DNA of 64,000 nucleotides. Origin: Streptomyces formicae (GTDB lineage Bacteria; Actinomycetota; Actinomycetes; Streptomycetales; Streptomycetaceae). Within the stretch, counting starts at the first letter, position 1, and each line of letters starts with the position of its first letter. The stretch lies in assembly GCF_002556545.1 (NCBI RefSeq), contig NZ_CP022685.1, forward strand, positions 5,186,001 to 5,250,000, given 5' to 3'. Positions 15,382 to 24,557 of this stretch are shown here, in pieces. Both the position numbers and the translations under genes were made by a program. The notes beneath the pieces are model-generated. The model had not been told where the DNA came from and made no database searches. It worked only from the letters and a program-made list of their open reading frames with translations.

Positions 15382-16854
15382 TCACTTCGCGTCCTCCTCG
15401 CCCCGCCGCCACGGCAGCCGCAACGTGAACGCCGCCCCGCCCCCGGCCCTGTTGGCCACCTCGATCGTCCCGCCGTGCAACCGCGCGTTCTCCAGGGCGA
15501 TGGCCGTGCCGAGTCCGCTGCCCTCCGACCGGGTGCGCGCGCTGTCGGCCTTGTAGAAGCGGTCGAAGACGTGGGGGAGGACGTCGGGGGCGAGGCCAGG
15601 ACCGCGGTCGGTGACCTCGACCGTCACCCAGTCGCCCGAGGCCGCCAGGGTCAGGGAGACCGGCTCGGCACCGTGCCGCAGCGCGTTGCCGACGAGGTTG
15701 GCGACCACGACGTCGATGCGGCGCGGGTCGACCACGGCCCGCACGCCGTCCGGGAGGTGGGTCCGGACGCGGTCGGTCAGGGCGCGCAGCGCGAGCGTGT
15801 TGCGCAGGGTCTCGGCGAGGTCGACCTCGCCGAGGTTGAGCCGTGCGGCGCCCGAGTCGAAGCGGGACATCTCCATCAGGTCCTCGACCAGCCGGGCCAG
15901 CCGCGCGGTCTCCGCGCTGATCGTGCGGGCGGCGTGCGCGGTGTCCGGCGGCAGTTGCGCGGCGTCCTCGTCGAGCACCGTCGCCACCATCGTCATCGCG
16001 GCGAGCGGCGTCCGCAGCTCGTGCGAGACGTCGGCGACGAACCGCCGCGCCTTGGCCTCCTGCTCGCGCAGCTCGGCGACGGACGACTCGAGGGCGTCGG
16101 CCGTCCTGTTGAAGTCCCGTGCCAGATCGGCGAGTTCGTCCCGGCCCTTGGGTGCCTCGACCCGTGACGTGAGGTCCCCCGCCGCGTGCCTGCGCGTGGC
16201 GCGGCCCAGTTCGCGCACGGGCCGCAGCACCGTGCGGGCGGCGAGCAGCGCGAGCACGGCGGCGAGCAGGACGACGGGTACGAGCCCGTCGCGTACGGCG
16301 TCGAGGATCTCCGCGGTGTCGTCCTGCTCGGCCCGCAACGAGGTGACGGCGAAGACATCGAGGCCGGACGGCGGCCCCGACTCGAAGGTGACGGGCGTAC
16401 CCACGGCCAGATAGGGGCTGCCGTCCCGGTCGATCCGCTGAAGGCTCATGCGGTTCCGCTTCCGTACGGCCTCACGGAGCGAGGGGGAGATCAGCGACCG
16501 GTCGGCGGACGCGTCGGACGAGCCCTTCAGGGAGCGGTACTCGGCGACGACAACGGAGTCCCCGAGCCCGTCGGCGACGCTTCCGGCGAACCGCGTGAGG
16601 GAGACCTCGTCGGGCGGCACGGAGAGATCGGCGGCGACCTGGTCGACGCGGTTCTTGAAGTCGGTGCGCACGGCGTCCTGCTTGCGTTCGAGGACGGCGG
16701 TCCGCGACTCGCGGTAGGCGAGCCCGGTGGCGGTCACGGCGCTGACCAGCGCGACCAGCACGAACGCGACCACGAGCCGCGCCCGGAGCCCGCCCCACCG
16801 CCGCCAGCGGCCACGCCGCTCACGCGTCCCCGCCCCGCCGCTCACCTCGCTCAC
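15382..16854 (-). CDS. AfsQ2-like sensor histidine kinase, 490 aa
   Basis: Two membrane helices (about 27-47 and 190-210) bracket an extracytoplasmic sensor domain of 140 residues. A HAMP linker follows at about 207-260, then HisKA with phospho-accepting H278 in DVSHELRTPLAAM and an HATPase domain with NLVGNALRHG, DRGPGLAPDVLPHVFDRFYK (split) and GSGLGTAIALE. All catalytic boxes are intact. GTG at 16854 is four bases after the stop of the response regulator gene. The regulator is close to AfsQ1, but the usual sigQ neighbour is missing; instead a lipoprotein gene follows and an exporter operon lies divergently. Confidence 0.92.
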   Translation of the reverse strand: MSEVSGGAGTRERRGRWRRWGGLRARLVVAFVLVALVSAVTATGLAYRESRTAVLERKQDAVRTDFKNRVDQVAADLSVPPDEVSLTRFAGSVADGLGDSVVVAEYRSLKGSSDASADRSLISPSLREAVRKRNRMSLQRIDRDGSPYLAVGTPVTFESGPPSGLDVFAVTSLRAEQDDTAEILDAVRDGLVPVVLLAAVLALLAARTVLRPVRELGRATRRHAAGDLTSRVEAPKGRDELADLARDFNRTADALESSVAELREQEAKARRFVADVSHELRTPLAAMTMVATVLDEDAAQLPPDTAHAARTISAETARLARLVEDLMEMSRFDSGAARLNLGEVDLAETLRNTLALRALTDRVRTHLPDGVRAVVDPRRIDVVVANLVGNALRHGAEPVSLTLAASGDWVTVEVTDRGPGLAPDVLPHVFDRFYKADSARTRSEGSGLGTAIALENARLHGGTIEVANRAGGGAAFTLRLPWRRGEEDAK

Positions 16855-16858
16855 GTCC

Positions 16859-17560
16859 TCACACCGGCCCGAAGCGGTAGCCGAAGCCCCGCACGGTCTG
16901 CACGTACACCGGTCTCGCGGGGACGTCCTCGATCTTCGCGCGGAGGCGGCCCACCGCCGCGTCGACCAGGCGGGAGTCGCCGAGGAAGTCGTGCTCCCAC
17001 ACCGAGCGGAGCAGCTGCTCGCGGCTGAAGACCTGGCCGGGCGAGGCGGAGAGTTCGAGCAGCACGCGGAGTTCGGTGGGCGGCAGGGCGAGGGGCGTGC
17101 CGTGTTTGGCGACGGTGAGGCCCGCGCGGTCGATGACGAGCCCGGCGTACGTGTCCTCGCCCGGCCGCCGCCGCACCGGCTCGGCCCGCCGCAGCGCGGC
17201 CCGGATCCGCGCTTCGAGCACGGGCGCGGTCACGGGCTTGACCACGTAGTCGTCGGCGCCGGACTCCAGGCCCCGCACGATGTCGCCGTCGTCGCCGCGC
17301 GCGGTCAGCATGACGACGGGGATCGTCGACCCGGTCGCGCGGACGCGCCGGCAGACCTCGAAGCCGTCGATGCCGGGCAGCATCAGATCGAGCACGGCGA
17401 GTTCGACGTCCTGGCCCGCGGGCGAGGCGAGCAGCGCGAGGGCCTCCTCGCCGGTGGCCGCGGCGAAGACCGCGTACCCGTGGCGGCGCAGCACCAGTTC
17501 CATTCCGTCGCGCACGGACGCGTCGTCCTCGATCAGCAGCACATGGGGCACTCGGGGCAT
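16859..17560 (-). CDS. AfsQ1-like OmpR-family response regulator, 233 aa
   Basis: Receiver at 1-120 with acidic EDD at 11-13, phospho-acceptor D58 in LAVLDLMLPGIDGFEV, and Lys in DDYVVKPVTAP. The winged-helix domain at 135-230 contains ELRVLLELSASPGQVFSREQ and WEHDFLGDSRLVDAAVGRLR, which is strikingly similar to AfsQ1 as I remember it. ATG at 17560 (MPRVPHVLLIEDD) is chosen because earlier in-frame codons encode no receiver fold. It is the first gene of the RR-HK-lipoprotein operon and shares its promoter region with the divergent exporter operon at 17716, its likely target. Confidence 0.93.
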   Translation of the reverse strand: MPRVPHVLLIEDDASVRDGMELVLRRHGYAVFAAATGEEALALLASPAGQDVELAVLDLMLPGIDGFEVCRRVRATGSTIPVVMLTARGDDGDIVRGLESGADDYVVKPVTAPVLEARIRAALRRAEPVRRRPGEDTYAGLVIDRAGLTVAKHGTPLALPPTELRVLLELSASPGQVFSREQLLRSVWEHDFLGDSRLVDAAVGRLRAKIEDVPARPVYVQTVRGFGYRFGPV

Positions 17561-17633
17561 GCCGACGATTATGGGCGACGGTTTGACCAGTTCAGGGCTG
17601 GTACGGGCGCGGATCGTGGCCGCGCGGGGCATT

Positions 17634-17675
17634 GTTACGTGCTCATCATGTGGCGTTACGCGTTCATCATGCGGC
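17634..17675. promoter_or_regulatory. Two 21-bp direct repeats, probable response-regulator site
   Basis: Repeats 17634-17654 and 17655-17675 match at 18 of 21 positions and share GTTACG, then TCATCATG, then GGC. Spacing of 21 bp is two helical turns, as expected for tandem binding of OmpR-family dimers. They lie between the AfsQ1-like gene and the exporter operon, 41 bases upstream of the latter's ATG. Binding is inferred, not shown. Confidence 0.55.
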
Positions 17676-17715
17676 CATGGACCGCCCACCATGTGGCGGC
17701 GGCAGATTGCCCGGC

Positions 17716-18363
17716 ATGAGCATGCACACCCCACCCGGTGCCCTCGCCCGGCTGCGCGTCGCGAGCCTCGTCGCGCTCCCCGTCCTGGTGTTCTCAGCGG
17801 CCTGCGGAGGCGGCGACGGAACGAAGGACTCCGGTGTCGCGTCGGTCCCCGAGGAGACGGCCACGGGCAAGCCCGCCGACTCCGCGAAGGGCGACTCCAC
17901 CCAGGAGGGCGCCAAGAAGCACAAGAGCGCCTTCTACGACGCCCAGGTGAAGTACGTCCAGTGCATGCGGGCCAAGGCGGGGGTCGAGGACTTCCCCGAC
18001 CCCGAGCTGAGCGGCTACCTGGACATGTCCGAGGTCGAGAAGGTCGTCGACCCGAACGGGAACGGCGAGGAGTACAAGGGCGGCAAGGACGGCGTCTGCG
18101 TCACCGAGCTGAAGGCCGCCATGAACGTGGAGCCGGAGCGCGACGACCAGAAGGACTACGAGTCGATGCTCGCGCACGCCAAGTGCATGCGCGAGAAGGG
18201 CGTATCGAAGTTCACCAACCCCACGATGTCCGGCGGCAACGTCCTGCCCGGCGGCGACCCGAGCCCCGCGGACCCGCAGCTCGACACGGAGTCCGCCACG
18301 TACAAGGAAGCCCGCACGGCCTGCAAGGACAAGCTGCTCGACGGCCTGGACGGGATGCAGTAG
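17716..18363 (+). CDS. Lipoprotein, first gene of a Mac-type exporter operon, 215 aa
   Basis: ATG at 17716 starts a signal peptide with the lipobox FSAACGGG, giving a lipid-anchored Cys near residue 31. The mature protein is charged, with two repeats of a VQCMRAKG/AKCMREKGV type unit (YVQCMRAKAGVEDFPDPE and HAKCMREKGVSKFTNPT), suggesting two copies of one small domain with paired Cys. This fits the EfeO-free, Streptomyces-specific lipoproteins often found beside HlyD-like adaptors. The stop TAG is directly followed by the ATG of the adaptor gene. Function is probably in substrate capture or in sensing for the exporter. Confidence 0.8.
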   Translation: MSMHTPPGALARLRVASLVALPVLVFSAACGGGDGTKDSGVASVPEETATGKPADSAKGDSTQEGAKKHKSAFYDAQVKYVQCMRAKAGVEDFPDPELSGYLDMSEVEKVVDPNGNGEEYKGGKDGVCVTELKAAMNVEPERDDQKDYESMLAHAKCMREKGVSKFTNPTMSGGNVLPGGDPSPADPQLDTESATYKEARTACKDKLLDGLDGMQ

Positions 18364-19431
18364 ATGAGACGCCGTACGGGAATCCTGGCGGCCGCGGCAG
18401 TCGTGGCCGCCGCGGCCGCCGGAGCCGGGGCGCTGTCCCTAGGCGGCGGTGACGCGGACGCGAGCAACGAGAACGGCGACGTCCCGCCCGCCACGGCCGC
18501 CGTCGTCCGCACCGACCTCGTGCAGGCCAAGACGGTCGACGGCAAGGTCGACTTCGCGCGGCGCAGGGCGGTCAAGTCGGCGGTCGAGGGCACGGTCACG
18601 GTCGCGGCGCGGCAGGGCGCGACGGTCACGCGAGGCCAGGCGCTCTACGAGCTGGACGACAAACCCGTGACCCTCCTCTACGGCCCGGTCCCCGCCTTCC
18701 GCGAGATGAAGGTCGGCGCGCGCGGCACGGACGTACTCCAACTGGAGCGCAATCTGGCCGCGTTGGGTTACGGCGCGGGCCTGTACGTCGATCCGCGCTA
18801 CGACAAGGCGACGGAGGCCGCGGTCAAGCGCTGGCAGAAGTCCCTGAACCGGGTGCCCACCGGGCGGGTCGGCAAGGGGGACGTGGTCTTCCAGCCGGAC
18901 CGGATCAAGGTCGTGTCGGCGGACGCCGCGCTCGCCGACGCGGTGGGACCCGACACCTCGGTCCTCACGGCCGCCTCGACGAAGCCCGTCGTCCGCGCCG
19001 AGCTCGACCAGGGCGACGCGCCGCTCACCGCGAAGGGGACGAAGGTCGAGGTGACGCTGCCCAGCGGCAAGAAGGAGCGGGGCAGGGTGTCGGGCACGGT
19101 GAATCCCGAGAACGCGGACGACGAGGGGGCGCGGGACGCCATCACGGTCGAAGTGACCCTGGACGGCGGCCGGTCGGCGGCGTCGGGCGAGGACACCAAG
19201 GCGTCGGCGAGCGTGCGGTTCGTCAGCGAGAGCCGCGAGAACGTCCTCGCGGTCCCGGTCGAGGCGATCGTCGCGCTGCGCGGCGCGCACGGCGGCTACG
19301 GCCTCCAGGTCGTCGAGGGCGGCACCGCCCGCATGGTGCGGGTCGAGACCGGCATGACGGCGGACAGCCGCATCGAGGTCAGCGGCCCGGACATCAAGGA
19401 GGGCATGAAGGTCGGAGTGGCCGGGCAATGA
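18364..19431 (+). CDS. HlyD/MacA-like adaptor with peptidoglycan-binding domain, 355 aa
   Basis: A signal anchor (residues 6-28) precedes a biotinyl-lipoyl-like hairpin around 70-105 (VEGTVTVAARQGATVTRGQA). A PG_binding_1 domain is inserted at about 118-165: DVLQLERNLAALGYG and TEAAVKRWQKSL. The rest forms the adaptor beta-barrel and C-terminal domain (VPVEAIVALRG...). Such proteins bridge an ABC exporter to the cell wall in Gram-positives, like MacA does to the outer membrane. It starts immediately after the lipoprotein stop and overlaps the ATPase gene by ATGA. Confidence 0.88.
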   Translation: MRRRTGILAAAAVVAAAAAGAGALSLGGGDADASNENGDVPPATAAVVRTDLVQAKTVDGKVDFARRRAVKSAVEGTVTVAARQGATVTRGQALYELDDKPVTLLYGPVPAFREMKVGARGTDVLQLERNLAALGYGAGLYVDPRYDKATEAAVKRWQKSLNRVPTGRVGKGDVVFQPDRIKVVSADAALADAVGPDTSVLTAASTKPVVRAELDQGDAPLTAKGTKVEVTLPSGKKERGRVSGTVNPENADDEGARDAITVEVTLDGGRSAASGEDTKASASVRFVSESRENVLAVPVEAIVALRGAHGGYGLQVVEGGTARMVRVETGMTADSRIEVSGPDIKEGMKVGVAGQ

Positions 19432-20099
19432 GGACGAGCGCACCTGTCATCGAACTCCGCGGGGCCACCAAGTCGTACGAGGGAGGAGTGCACGCCCTGC
19501 GCGGCGTGGACCTCACCGTGCACGCGGGCGAACTCCTCGCGATCGTCGGCCCTTCCGGATCGGGCAAGTCGACGATGCTCAACATCATCGGCACCCTCGA
19601 CAAGCCGACATCGGGCACGGTCGAGGTGGCGGGCCACGACGTGGGCAGCCTCTCGGACGCCCAGCTCTCGGCGCTGCGCGCCCGCCACATCGGCTTCGTC
19701 TTCCAGCACTTCCACCTGGCACCGGCGCGCACCGCGCTGGAGAACGTGGCGGACGGCCTGCTGTACGCGGGCGTCGGCGCGCGCGAACGCGGCGCGCGGG
19801 CCCGCGCGGCCCTGGAACGGGTCGGTCTCGGCCACCGCCTCACCCACACCCCGAACGAACTCTCCGGCGGCGAGAAGCAACGGGTCGCCATCGCAAGGGC
19901 GTTGATCGGCGACCCCACGATCCTGCTCGCCGACGAACCCACCGGCGCCCTGGACACCGCGTCGGGCCGCGTCGTCATGGACCTGCTCCACGAGCTCCAC
20001 GCGACCGGCACCACGATCTGCGTCATCACCCACGACCACGACATCGCCGACGCCCTTCCCCGCCGCGTCCGCTTCAGGGACGGGGAGGTGGTGGCGTGA
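19428..20099 (+). CDS. ABC exporter ATP-binding protein, MacB type, 223 aa
   Basis: Walker A GPSGSGKST (about 41-49), Q-loop FVFQHFHLAPA, signature LSGGEKQRVAIARAL, Walker B ILLADEPTGALDT and switch His in CVITHDHD are all present. The EPTGALD form and length fit MacB/LolD ATPases. It is third in a four-gene operon, overlapping both neighbours by four bases (ATGA before, GTGA after), which implies coupled translation with adaptor and permease. Confidence 0.94.
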   Translation: MRTSAPVIELRGATKSYEGGVHALRGVDLTVHAGELLAIVGPSGSGKSTMLNIIGTLDKPTSGTVEVAGHDVGSLSDAQLSALRARHIGFVFQHFHLAPARTALENVADGLLYAGVGARERGARARAALERVGLGHRLTHTPNELSGGEKQRVAIARALIGDPTILLADEPTGALDTASGRVVMDLLHELHATGTTICVITHDHDIADALPRRVRFRDGEVVA

Positions 20100-21277
20100 A
20101 GCCCGCGAGGCTCTCCCTCACGGACATCCTGCGGGTGGGCGCGGTCGGCCTGCGGGCCCGCAGGGCGCGCGTGCTGCTCTCGGCACTCGGCATCGCGATC
20201 GGCATCGCCACGATGGTCGCGGTGGTGGGCCTGTCCCAGTCCAGCAAGGCGGACCTGATGTCCCGCCTGGACCGCCTCGGCACCAACCTCCTCACCGCCG
20301 AGGAGGGCAAGGACATCCAGGGCAACGCCGTCCCGCTGCCCAAGAACGCGGTGGCGATGGTGGAACGCATCGGCCCGGTCCAGCACGCGACGGCCACCGC
20401 CAACGTCGACGCCCGGGTCCGCCGCAGCGACGTGGTCCCCGAGGAGCAGTCGTCGGGCGTCACGGTCCAGGCGGCCCGCACCGACCTGCTGAAGGCCCTC
20501 AATGCCCGTACGAGCAAAGGGACATGGCTGAACGCGACGAACGAGAAGCTCCCCGTCACGGTCCTCGGCTCCATCGCGGCGGAGCGCCTGGGCATCACCT
20601 CGCCCGGCGAGAAGATCATGCTGAACGACCAGTACGTGGCGGTCATCGGCATCCTGGACCCCATCGAACTGTTCCCCACCCTTGACCGGGTGGCGATGAT
20701 CGGCTTCCCCGCGGCGGAACGCCACTTCGCCTTCGACGGCCACCCGTCCACGATCTTCGAACGCTCCACGGACGACTCGGTCGAGGACGTGCGGGACGTC
20801 CTTGCCCGCACGGTCAGCCCCGGCGACGAGGGCTCGGTCAGGGTCTCCCGCCCCTCCGACGCGCTGGCGGCGAAGGCGGCGACCGACAAGGGACTGACCA
20901 CCCTGATGCTGGGCCTCGGGGCGGTCGCGCTCCTGGTGGGCGGCGTAGGAGTGGCCAACACGATGGTGATCTCGGTCCTGGAACGCAGAACGGAGATCGG
21001 CCTGCGCAGGGCCCTCGGCGCGACCAAGAACGCGATCCGCCTCCAGTTCCTGACGGAGTCCCTCCTCCTGTCCTCCCTGGGCGGGGCGACCGGCGCACTC
21101 CTGGGCGCGGCGGCCACCTACGCGTTCGCCCTGACCCAGCACTGGACCCCGGTGGTCCCGCCCTGGTCCCTGACGGCGGGCTTCGCCGCGACGCTCCTGA
21201 TCGGCGTGGCGGCGGGCCTCTACCCCGCGATCAGAGCCTCGCGCCTGCATCCGACGGTGGCGTTGAACGCGACGTAG
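20096..21277 (+). CDS. MacB-type ABC exporter permease, 393 aa
   Basis: The layout is that of MacB without its fused ATPase: a first membrane helix (about 20-45, LLSALGIAIGIATMVAVVGL), a periplasmic-like core domain (50-270) and three FtsX helices at the C-terminus with VLERRTEIGLRRALGATKNA, the conserved coupling segment. Four-gene operons of this build export macrolides, peptides or lipids. GTG at 20096 overlaps the ATPase stop. The operon faces the AfsQ-like two-component genes across a 155-bp region with tandem repeats, so regulation by that pair is likely. Confidence 0.92.
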   Translation: MKPARLSLTDILRVGAVGLRARRARVLLSALGIAIGIATMVAVVGLSQSSKADLMSRLDRLGTNLLTAEEGKDIQGNAVPLPKNAVAMVERIGPVQHATATANVDARVRRSDVVPEEQSSGVTVQAARTDLLKALNARTSKGTWLNATNEKLPVTVLGSIAAERLGITSPGEKIMLNDQYVAVIGILDPIELFPTLDRVAMIGFPAAERHFAFDGHPSTIFERSTDDSVEDVRDVLARTVSPGDEGSVRVSRPSDALAAKAATDKGLTTLMLGLGAVALLVGGVGVANTMVISVLERRTEIGLRRALGATKNAIRLQFLTESLLLSSLGGATGALLGAAATYAFALTQHWTPVVPPWSLTAGFAATLLIGVAAGLYPAIRASRLHPTVALNAT

Positions 21278-21301
21278 TCCTCTGCGCGGACAGTGGCTCA
21301 C

Positions 21302-21329
21302 GCCCCGTCGCCGCCTTCGGCGCCGGGGC
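21302..21329 (+). terminator. Hairpin terminator after the exporter operon
   Basis: GCCCCGTCGCC (21302-21312) pairs with GGCGCCGGGGC (21319-21329) with one mismatch and a six-base loop. It lies 25 bases beyond the permease stop and has no clear U-run, as is common in Streptomyces. Confidence 0.65.
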
Positions 21330-21378
21330 TGTGCCCACACCAGCCCGGTGCGCCCCATATGCCCCGTATCATCACAGA

Positions 21379-23928
21379 GTGACCTGGCTCCGAGCGCTGA
21401 AAGAGACAGCTCGCTCGGGTCTGACCGTCGAGCGCAAACGCCTAGAACCCCTGATCGCCCTGCGCGGCGCCGCGGGCCTGGCCATCATCATCGGCGTCAG
21501 CCTCACCCTCTTCGGCCCGGCGGTGGCCGCGAGCTCCGCCTTCGGCGCGTACCAAGCGGCCATCGCCACCTTCCAGCGCAGCTGGCGCCCCCGCCCGGAA
21601 CTCGCCCTTGCCTCCGGCACGAGCCTCGCCCTCTCCACCTTCCTCGGCTACCTCACCGGCACCCACACGCTCCTCTTCCTGGCCCTCCTCTCGCTCTGGA
21701 CGTTCCTGGCGGGCCTGAGCTGGGCGGCGGGCCCCACGGTCGGCATCATCGCGTCGTCGAACGTGGCGATCATGCTGGTGACGGTCACGCTCCCCACCTC
21801 GCTCGCCGCCGCCGCGGGCCACGCGGCGATGATGGTCGTGGGCGGCTGCGTCCAGGCGGCGCTGGTGGTCCTCTTCCCGATCCGCAGATGGGGCGCGCAC
21901 AGGGACGCCCTGGCGGACGCGCTCGCGGCGGAGGCGGACTACGCCCGCAGGCTCCGCCACGACCCCGTGGCCCCCTTCGACCCCGAGCCCCTGATGGCGG
22001 CGCGCGACGCGGCGAGGATCACCCCGCGCCAGGCCCGCACCCGCCCCGCGGAACTGCACGGGGCGCGCGGCCTCGCCGAACGCATCCGCCCGGTGCTCGC
22101 GTCCCTGGCGGACCCGGCGGTGGGCGTACCGCCGGAGGGCAGGGAACGCGACCGCGTACGGGAGATCCTCGCCGCGGCGGGCGCGGTCCTGGACGCGGCG
22201 GCGCGCGCGGTCCGCCACGGGGAGCCGGTGAAGATCCCCCCGGCGGCGCTGGCGACGCTGCGGACACCGGACACGGGAGCGATCCTGACGGGCCCGGCGT
22301 ACCGGGCGGCGACACGCCTGGGCGCGCTCCTGAGAGACGTCCTGGAAACAGCGGGAACCCCCACGCCACAGCCCACTCCAGAACCGCCCCCTACCTCGAA
22401 CCCGGCTCCGGCCCCGGGCTCGGCTCCGGCCCCGGGCTCGGGCTCGGCTTCGGCCTCGGGCTCGGCCCCGGGCTCGGGCTCGGCTTCGGCTTCGGGCTCG
22501 GCTTCGGCTTCGGGCTCGGGCTCGGCCCCGGGCTCGGGCTCGGCTTCGGCTTCGGGCTCGGGCTCGGCCCCGGGCTCGGCTTCGGCTTCGGCTTCGAGCT
22601 CGGCTTCGGCTCCGGCCCTGGCCCCGGCCCCGGCCCCGGCCCCGGCCTCGGACTCGGCCCCGGCCTCGGACTCGGGCTCGGCCCCGGCTTCGGCTCCGGA
22701 CTCGGCTCCGACTCCGCCCCCAGCCCCCACCTCGGCCCCAGCTCCGGACACGCCCCCCACCTCAGCCCCAACCCCAACCCCAACCCCGCCCCCAACCCCC
22801 CACACCCACTCCGACACCCAGGCGATCCCCCTCCTCCGCCCCACCCTCCCCGCCCTGATCCCCGGCACCCTCCGCGCCATGCGGGCGGAGCTGCGACATG
22901 AATCCCCGGTCGCCCGTCACGCGATCCGCGTCACGGCGGTGGCGGCCGCCGGGTACCTCCTGGGGCACTGGCTGCCGCTGGGGCACGGCTACTGGGCCCC
23001 CATGGCCTCGGTCATGGTGATGCGCCCGGACTTCTCCCAGACGTACTCGCGCGCGGTGGCCCGCTTCGGCGGCACCCTCGTGGGTGTCGCCCTGGCGACG
23101 GGCCTGCTCCAGCTGGCCGACCCGGGCACGGGTCTGTCCGCCGCGCTGGCCGTGCTCTGCGCGGGACTGATGTACCTGCTGATGCGCACCGGTCAGGTGG
23201 CGGCGCAGGCGTGCGTGGCGGCGTACGTCGTGTTCCTGCTCGGGATGGGCGGCCAGCAGTGGACGCAGACGGTTCCGGAGCGAGTGGTCCTGACCCTGCT
23301 CGGCGGGGTGCTCGCGATGATCGCGTACGCCGTGTACCCCGCGTGGGAGACCCCGCGCCTGCGCACCCGCCTCGCGGACTGGCTGATCGCGGACGGCCGC
23401 TACGCCGCGGCCGTCGTCGACCACTACGCGCACCCCGCGGGCAAGTCCTGCCCCGACGTCCGCGAGGCCCTGCTCGCGGCCCGCGACGCGCGGGTCGCCT
23501 GGCAGGACGCGGTGGCGCGCGCGAAGAACGAGCCGGTACGCCACCGAGGCCTGTCCCGCGCGGCCGCGGCGGACGCGGAGGAGACCCTGGCCCAACTGGG
23601 CCGCGTGGCCATGCTGATGGAGGCCCACCTGCCGGACCGGGACGCGACCCCGGTCCCCGCGGCGGCCCGCCTCGCGGACGCGCTGCGCGCGTCGACGGAG
23701 CAGGGCGCCAAGGCGGTGCGCGAACGCCGCGTGCCCCGGTGGGACGCGGTGCGCACGGCGCTGCGGGAGTGGGACGGCGAGGGCGTGCCCGACCGCGTCG
23801 TACGCAAGGGGGCCGGCCTGCTCCTGGAGACCCTGGAAGAACTCTCCGACGCGCTGGACACGACGCCGCCCCCGATGCTGGTGGACGGCACGGAGACGAA
23901 ACGCAGGCCGCCCGAGCCCGGCCCCTGA
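21379..23928 (+). CDS. FUSC-family membrane protein with long low-complexity linker, 849 aa
   Basis: Two FUSC-like membrane halves are visible. The first (about 25-170) has helices such as [19 protein letters not shown] and [19 protein letters not shown]. The second (about 510-660) has [20 protein letters not shown] then [20 protein letters not shown], the most conserved block of FUSC_2/YccS proteins. A cytoplasmic helical region ends the protein. Relatives are linked to aromatic-acid efflux and membrane stress. Between the halves, residues about 332-478 are almost only Ala, Pro, Gly and Ser. GTG at 21379 follows TATCAT (21367-21372) by six bases, which would give a leaderless transcript. It ends 13 bases from the convergent lipoprotein gene. 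Confidence 0.85.
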   Translation: MTWLRALKETARSGLTVERKRLEPLIALRGAAGLAIIIGVSLTLFGPAVAASSAFGAYQAAIATFQRSWRPRPELALASGTSLALSTFLGYLTGTHTLLFLALLSLWTFLAGLSWAAGPTVGIIASSNVAIMLVTVTLPTSLAAAAGHAAMMVVGGCVQAALVVLFPIRRWGAHRDALADALAAEADYARRLRHDPVAPFDPEPLMAARDAARITPRQARTRPAELHGARGLAERIRPVLASLADPAVGVPPEGRERDRVREILAAAGAVLDAAARAVRHGEPVKIPPAALATLRTPDTGAILTGPAYRAATRLGALLRDVLETAGTPTPQPTPEPPPTSNPAPAPGSAPAPGSGSASASGSAPGSGSASASGSASASGSGSAPGSGSASASGSGSAPGSASASASSSASAPALAPAPAPAPASDSAPASDSGSAPASAPDSAPTPPPAPTSAPAPDTPPTSAPTPTPTPPPTPHTHSDTQAIPLLRPTLPALIPGTLRAMRAELRHESPVARHAIRVTAVAAAGYLLGHWLPLGHGYWAPMASVMVMRPDFSQTYSRAVARFGGTLVGVALATGLLQLADPGTGLSAALAVLCAGLMYLLMRTGQVAAQACVAAYVVFLLGMGGQQWTQTVPERVVLTLLGGVLAMIAYAVYPAWETPRLRTRLADWLIADGRYAAAVVDHYAHPAGKSCPDVREALLAARDARVAWQDAVARAKNEPVRHRGLSRAAAADAEETLAQLGRVAMLMEAHLPDRDATPVPAAARLADALRASTEQGAKAVRERRVPRWDAVRTALREWDGEGVPDRVVRKGAGLLLETLEELSDALDTTPPPMLVDGTETKRRPPEPGP
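22375..22812 (+). repeat. Coding repeat tract, Ala/Pro/Gly/Ser, in the FUSC gene
   Basis: About 440 bases are built from short units of GGCTCG, GCTTCG and GCCCCG type, encoding runs like [17 protein letters not shown] and then PAPAPAPAS and PTPTPTPPP. All units are multiples of three, so the frame survives copy changes. There is no spacer-repeat alternation, so it is not a CRISPR array. Confidence 0.9.
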
Positions 23929-23941
23929 CCTCACGCCCTCG

Positions 23942-24481
23942 TCAGGACTGCGGCATCCCACCCGTGGGCAGCCCCTCGGGCAGCTTGCCGCCCTCGGTCC
24001 TCAGGAACTGGTCCTTGCCCGCGCCTTCCCAGGAGACCTTCATCGTCTTCGTGTCGACGGACTCGACGCGCCCCGTCGTGCGGTCCGCGTTCCCCTTGGG
24101 GCACTTGAGGTTGATCATCTGCGAGCCCGCCTCGTCACCCGCGGTGCCACTGCACATGACGTCCTCGCCGACCAGCGACGCGTTCTTGCCGTTGATGACG
24201 AGGGCGAGCGGTTTGCCCCCGGCGGTGGCGACCCACGCACCCTCGATGCTGCCGTCCTTGCCGCCGGAGCCGGAGTCGGAGCCCCCGGTGGAGCCCCCGT
24301 CGGCCGCGGAACCACCGGCCGAGCCCCGGTCCTTCTTGCCGCCACCGTCACCACTGTCACCGTCGCCGTCACTGCTGCACCCGGTCAGGGCGAGCGCGGC
24401 GGCGAGGCCGAGCACGGCGACCCCGCCCCGGACACGACGGACACCACGGTTACCGAGGCCGCTACGGACGTACGTACGCAC
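23942..24481 (-). CDS. Small lipoprotein, 179 aa
   Basis: GTG at 24481, preceded by GGGGGA on its own strand, begins a lipoprotein signal ending in [14 protein letters not shown] with the lipidated Cys near residue 35. A Gly/Ser/Asp-rich spacer (36-80) leads to a compact domain ([20 protein letters not shown], then two Cys in DVMCSGTAG and NLKCPKGN that may form a disulphide). No named family is recognised. It is convergent with the FUSC gene and divergent from the zinc-response block. Confidence 0.75.
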   Translation of the reverse strand: MRTYVRSGLGNRGVRRVRGGVAVLGLAAALALTGCSSDGDGDSGDGGGKKDRGSAGGSAADGGSTGGSDSGSGGKDGSIEGAWVATAGGKPLALVINGKNASLVGEDVMCSGTAGDEAGSQMINLKCPKGNADRTTGRVESVDTKTMKVSWEGAGKDQFLRTEGGKLPEGLPTGGMPQS

Positions 24482-24512
24482 TTGAAGTCCCCCAAAAGAT
24501 CATGATGTCGAC

Positions 24513-24548
24513 CGCTTCGGCCGGTGCCATCCGCCACCGGCCGAAGCG
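24513..24548 (-). terminator. Strong hairpin downstream of the rpsN remnant
   Basis: CGCTTCGGCCGGTG (24513-24526) and CACCGGCCGAAGCG (24535-24548) form a perfect 14-bp stem with an eight-base loop. On the minus strand it begins ten bases after the stop codon of the S14 remnant, so it is best read as that gene's surviving terminator. It lies also upstream of the lipoprotein gene start at 24481. Confidence 0.75.
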
Positions 24549-24557
24549 CGCGCCAAG

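Noticed and set aside
22375..22812. Repetitive GGCTCG/GCTTCG sequence considered as a CRISPR array
   Set aside because: No alternation of constant repeats and unique spacers, and no cas genes; the tract is in frame with a membrane protein gene.
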